NCBI GenBank assembly: GCA_002402175.1
Contig: NVVJ01000023.1
Location: 13,356-47,246, forward strand
Direction: 5' to 3'
Length of the DNA: 33,891 nt
Source of the DNA: SAR86 cluster bacterium
GTDB lineage: Bacteria; Pseudomonadota; Gammaproteobacteria; Pseudomonadales; Pseudohongiellaceae
A program made the translations under genes and the position numbers. This document shows, piece after piece, positions 32,945-33,891 of this stretch (position 1 is its first letter; each line of letters begins with the position of its first letter). The notes under the pieces were generated by a model. That model was not told the origin of the DNA. It worked only from the letters and a program-made list of their open reading frames with translations, and did no database searches.

Positions 32945-33490
32945 ATGAAATTTCTGGAAGCTAGGCAGCTGTTTGATTTTAAAATTGGCACTCGAGTGCC
33001 TGTGTCGGCGTATATTAAACAAAGTTTGATGGCTACTTTTTTTCTGCTGATATTCTTCATGGTATGGAACCACTTCATCCCCCTTTCAAACCAGATTATT
33101 TTTTCTGCTGTAGCTTCCAGTACTTTTCTTACTTTTATCAGTACTGGCATCTATAATTCGCTTAGCAGTAAAATTATTGGAGGACAACTAATCGGGGTTT
33201 TGGTTGGTGTAGTGCTCTGGTTTGCCTGGCACAGTGCATCAATCTCTTTTCCGCAATTTCACGATGAGATATTTATCCTTGCCCTTGCACTCTCCACCGG
33301 TATTGCTCTATTACTGATGTCTGTATTGGATTTCGAACACCCACCGGCCGCAGGAACAGCCATGGCATTTGTGTTTAATTCAAACCAGCCCGCCGCTACA
33401 GATGTATTATTTATAATTGTTTGTGCGATATCGCTTGGCATTACTCACAATTGGCTTAAGGAACATTTCTTATTGAAGGACCTAAACTAA
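32945..33490 (+). CDS. HPP-family integral membrane protein
   Basis: A protein of 181 residues with four or five helices (SLMATFFLLIFFMVW, IFSAVASSTFLTFI, GGQLIGVLVGVVLWFAW, ILALALSTGIALLLMSVL, VLFIIVCAISLGIT). The family motif HPP is at residues 132-134 in DFEHPPAAGTAMAF. The ATG follows AAGG by ten bases. Plant and cyanobacterial relatives transport nitrite, but most bacterial members are uncharacterised. It lies between phoR and phoU, 144 bases after phoR and 15 bases before the convergent phoU stop; a phosphate-linked role is only suggested by place. Confidence 0.82.
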   Translation: MKFLEARQLFDFKIGTRVPVSAYIKQSLMATFFLLIFFMVWNHFIPLSNQIIFSAVASSTFLTFISTGIYNSLSSKIIGGQLIGVLVGVVLWFAWHSASISFPQFHDEIFILALALSTGIALLLMSVLDFEHPPAAGTAMAFVFNSNQPAATDVLFIIVCAISLGITHNWLKEHFLLKDLN

Positions 33491-33505
33491 GACCAAATAA
33501 AACTT

Positions 33506-33871
33506 TTAACTCTTATGCTTATCAGACCCTGCCAGCTGATCAGCGACATCGGCAAGGTCTTCATGCCTGATATCCATACCTTTAACCAGGTAAACCACGT
33601 GCTCTGCCACATTTTTTGCGTGATCGCCTATACGTTCAAGTGCCCGCAACGCCCAAAGCAAATTTAATACCCGACTTATGACTCGCGGATCTTCCATCAT
33701 ATAGGTAATAAGTGAGCGCATAGCACTGCCATATTCGCTATCAACTATGACATCATCATGAGCCACCTCCAGCGCCGAATTCGCATCGTACCGGGCAAAA
33801 CAATCCAGCGCTGTATTCACCATTCGTGAAACCCGATCACCCAGGTGTCTAAACTCAACAATACCTTCCGG
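33506..33871 (-). CDS. phoU: PhoU, C-terminal part, with in-frame TAG upstream
   Basis: The frame matches the C-terminal half of PhoU: FRHLGDRVSRMVNTALDCF, VDSEYGSAMRSLITYMMED, ALRALERIGDHAKNVAEHVV and YLVKGMDIRHE. PhoU normally has about 235 residues with two such repeats and damps PhoR signalling through the Pst transporter. Going upstream, the family-like frame continues (EGIVEF) but meets a TAG at 33872-33874, 17 bases before the window end. A nonsense change or a sequence error near the edge would explain this. An internal ATG at 33823 gives only 105 residues. I treat it as the 3' part of a broken or misread phoU. Confidence 0.7.
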   Translation of the reverse strand, partial: PEGIVEFRHLGDRVSRMVNTALDCFARYDANSALEVAHDDVIVDSEYGSAMRSLITYMMEDPRVISRVLNLLWALRALERIGDHAKNVAEHVVYLVKGMDIRHEDLADVADQLAGSDKHKS

Positions 33872-33891
33872 CTAATCTTCGGCCTCAGTCA

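Overview
The window looks like chromosomal DNA of a mid-GC, probably marine, gammaproteobacterium. RpoS, UbiC, a PhoR-type kinase, PhoU, NfsA-type nitroreductase and an OmpA/OprF-like porin all read as gammaproteobacterial. The ubiC ... phoR ... phoU order recalls the Pseudomonas phosphate locus. I see no phage, insertion sequence, CRISPR array, tRNA or rRNA. Many genes use GTG or TTG starts, and one probably uses CTG. Several starts given here were moved to the codon with the better-placed Shine-Dalgarno (SD) sequence.

Layout. 1-8.2 kb: a DUF1232 protein, a secreted M20 peptidase, an uncharacterised secreted protein, two tandem paralogous four-helix membrane proteins, a SURF1 protein, a secreted protein of unknown role, and two divergent CopC-fold proteins flanking a TesB-like thioesterase. 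8.2-14.4 kb: nitroreductase, serine beta-lactamase-like hydrolase, single-PDZ HtrA protease with a divergent CadC-like regulator, and a copCD pair. 14.5-17.9 kb: a tight four-gene minus-strand operon of glycosyltransferase, nucleoside phosphorylase-like protein, SPL-type radical SAM protein and SDR. 18-22 kb: acyl-CoA dehydrogenase, two SDRs and a medium-chain reductase, probably one lipid or carbonyl catabolic unit.

22.1-24.4 kb: a class III aminotransferase and a GNAT acetyltransferase. They lie downstream of an unlisted-size 39-codon peptide gene that has its own consensus promoter and a strong terminator. A possible antiterminator pairs the last codons of the peptide with the terminator stem, so this could be an attenuation-controlled operon or a stand-alone peptide gene. 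It is the most interesting item in the window. 24.5-26.8 kb: a YtrA-type GntR regulator, an ABC ATPase, an ABC-2 permease and a 62-residue membrane protein, preceded by a perfect 13-bp inverted-repeat operator.

26.9-33.9 kb: CaiB-type CoA-transferase, rpoS, ubiC (no canonical start codon in frame), ompA-like gene, phoR, an HPP-family membrane protein, and the C-terminal part of phoU with an in-frame TAG close to the window edge. phoB and ubiA, expected near phoR and ubiC by analogy with Pseudomonas, are not here.
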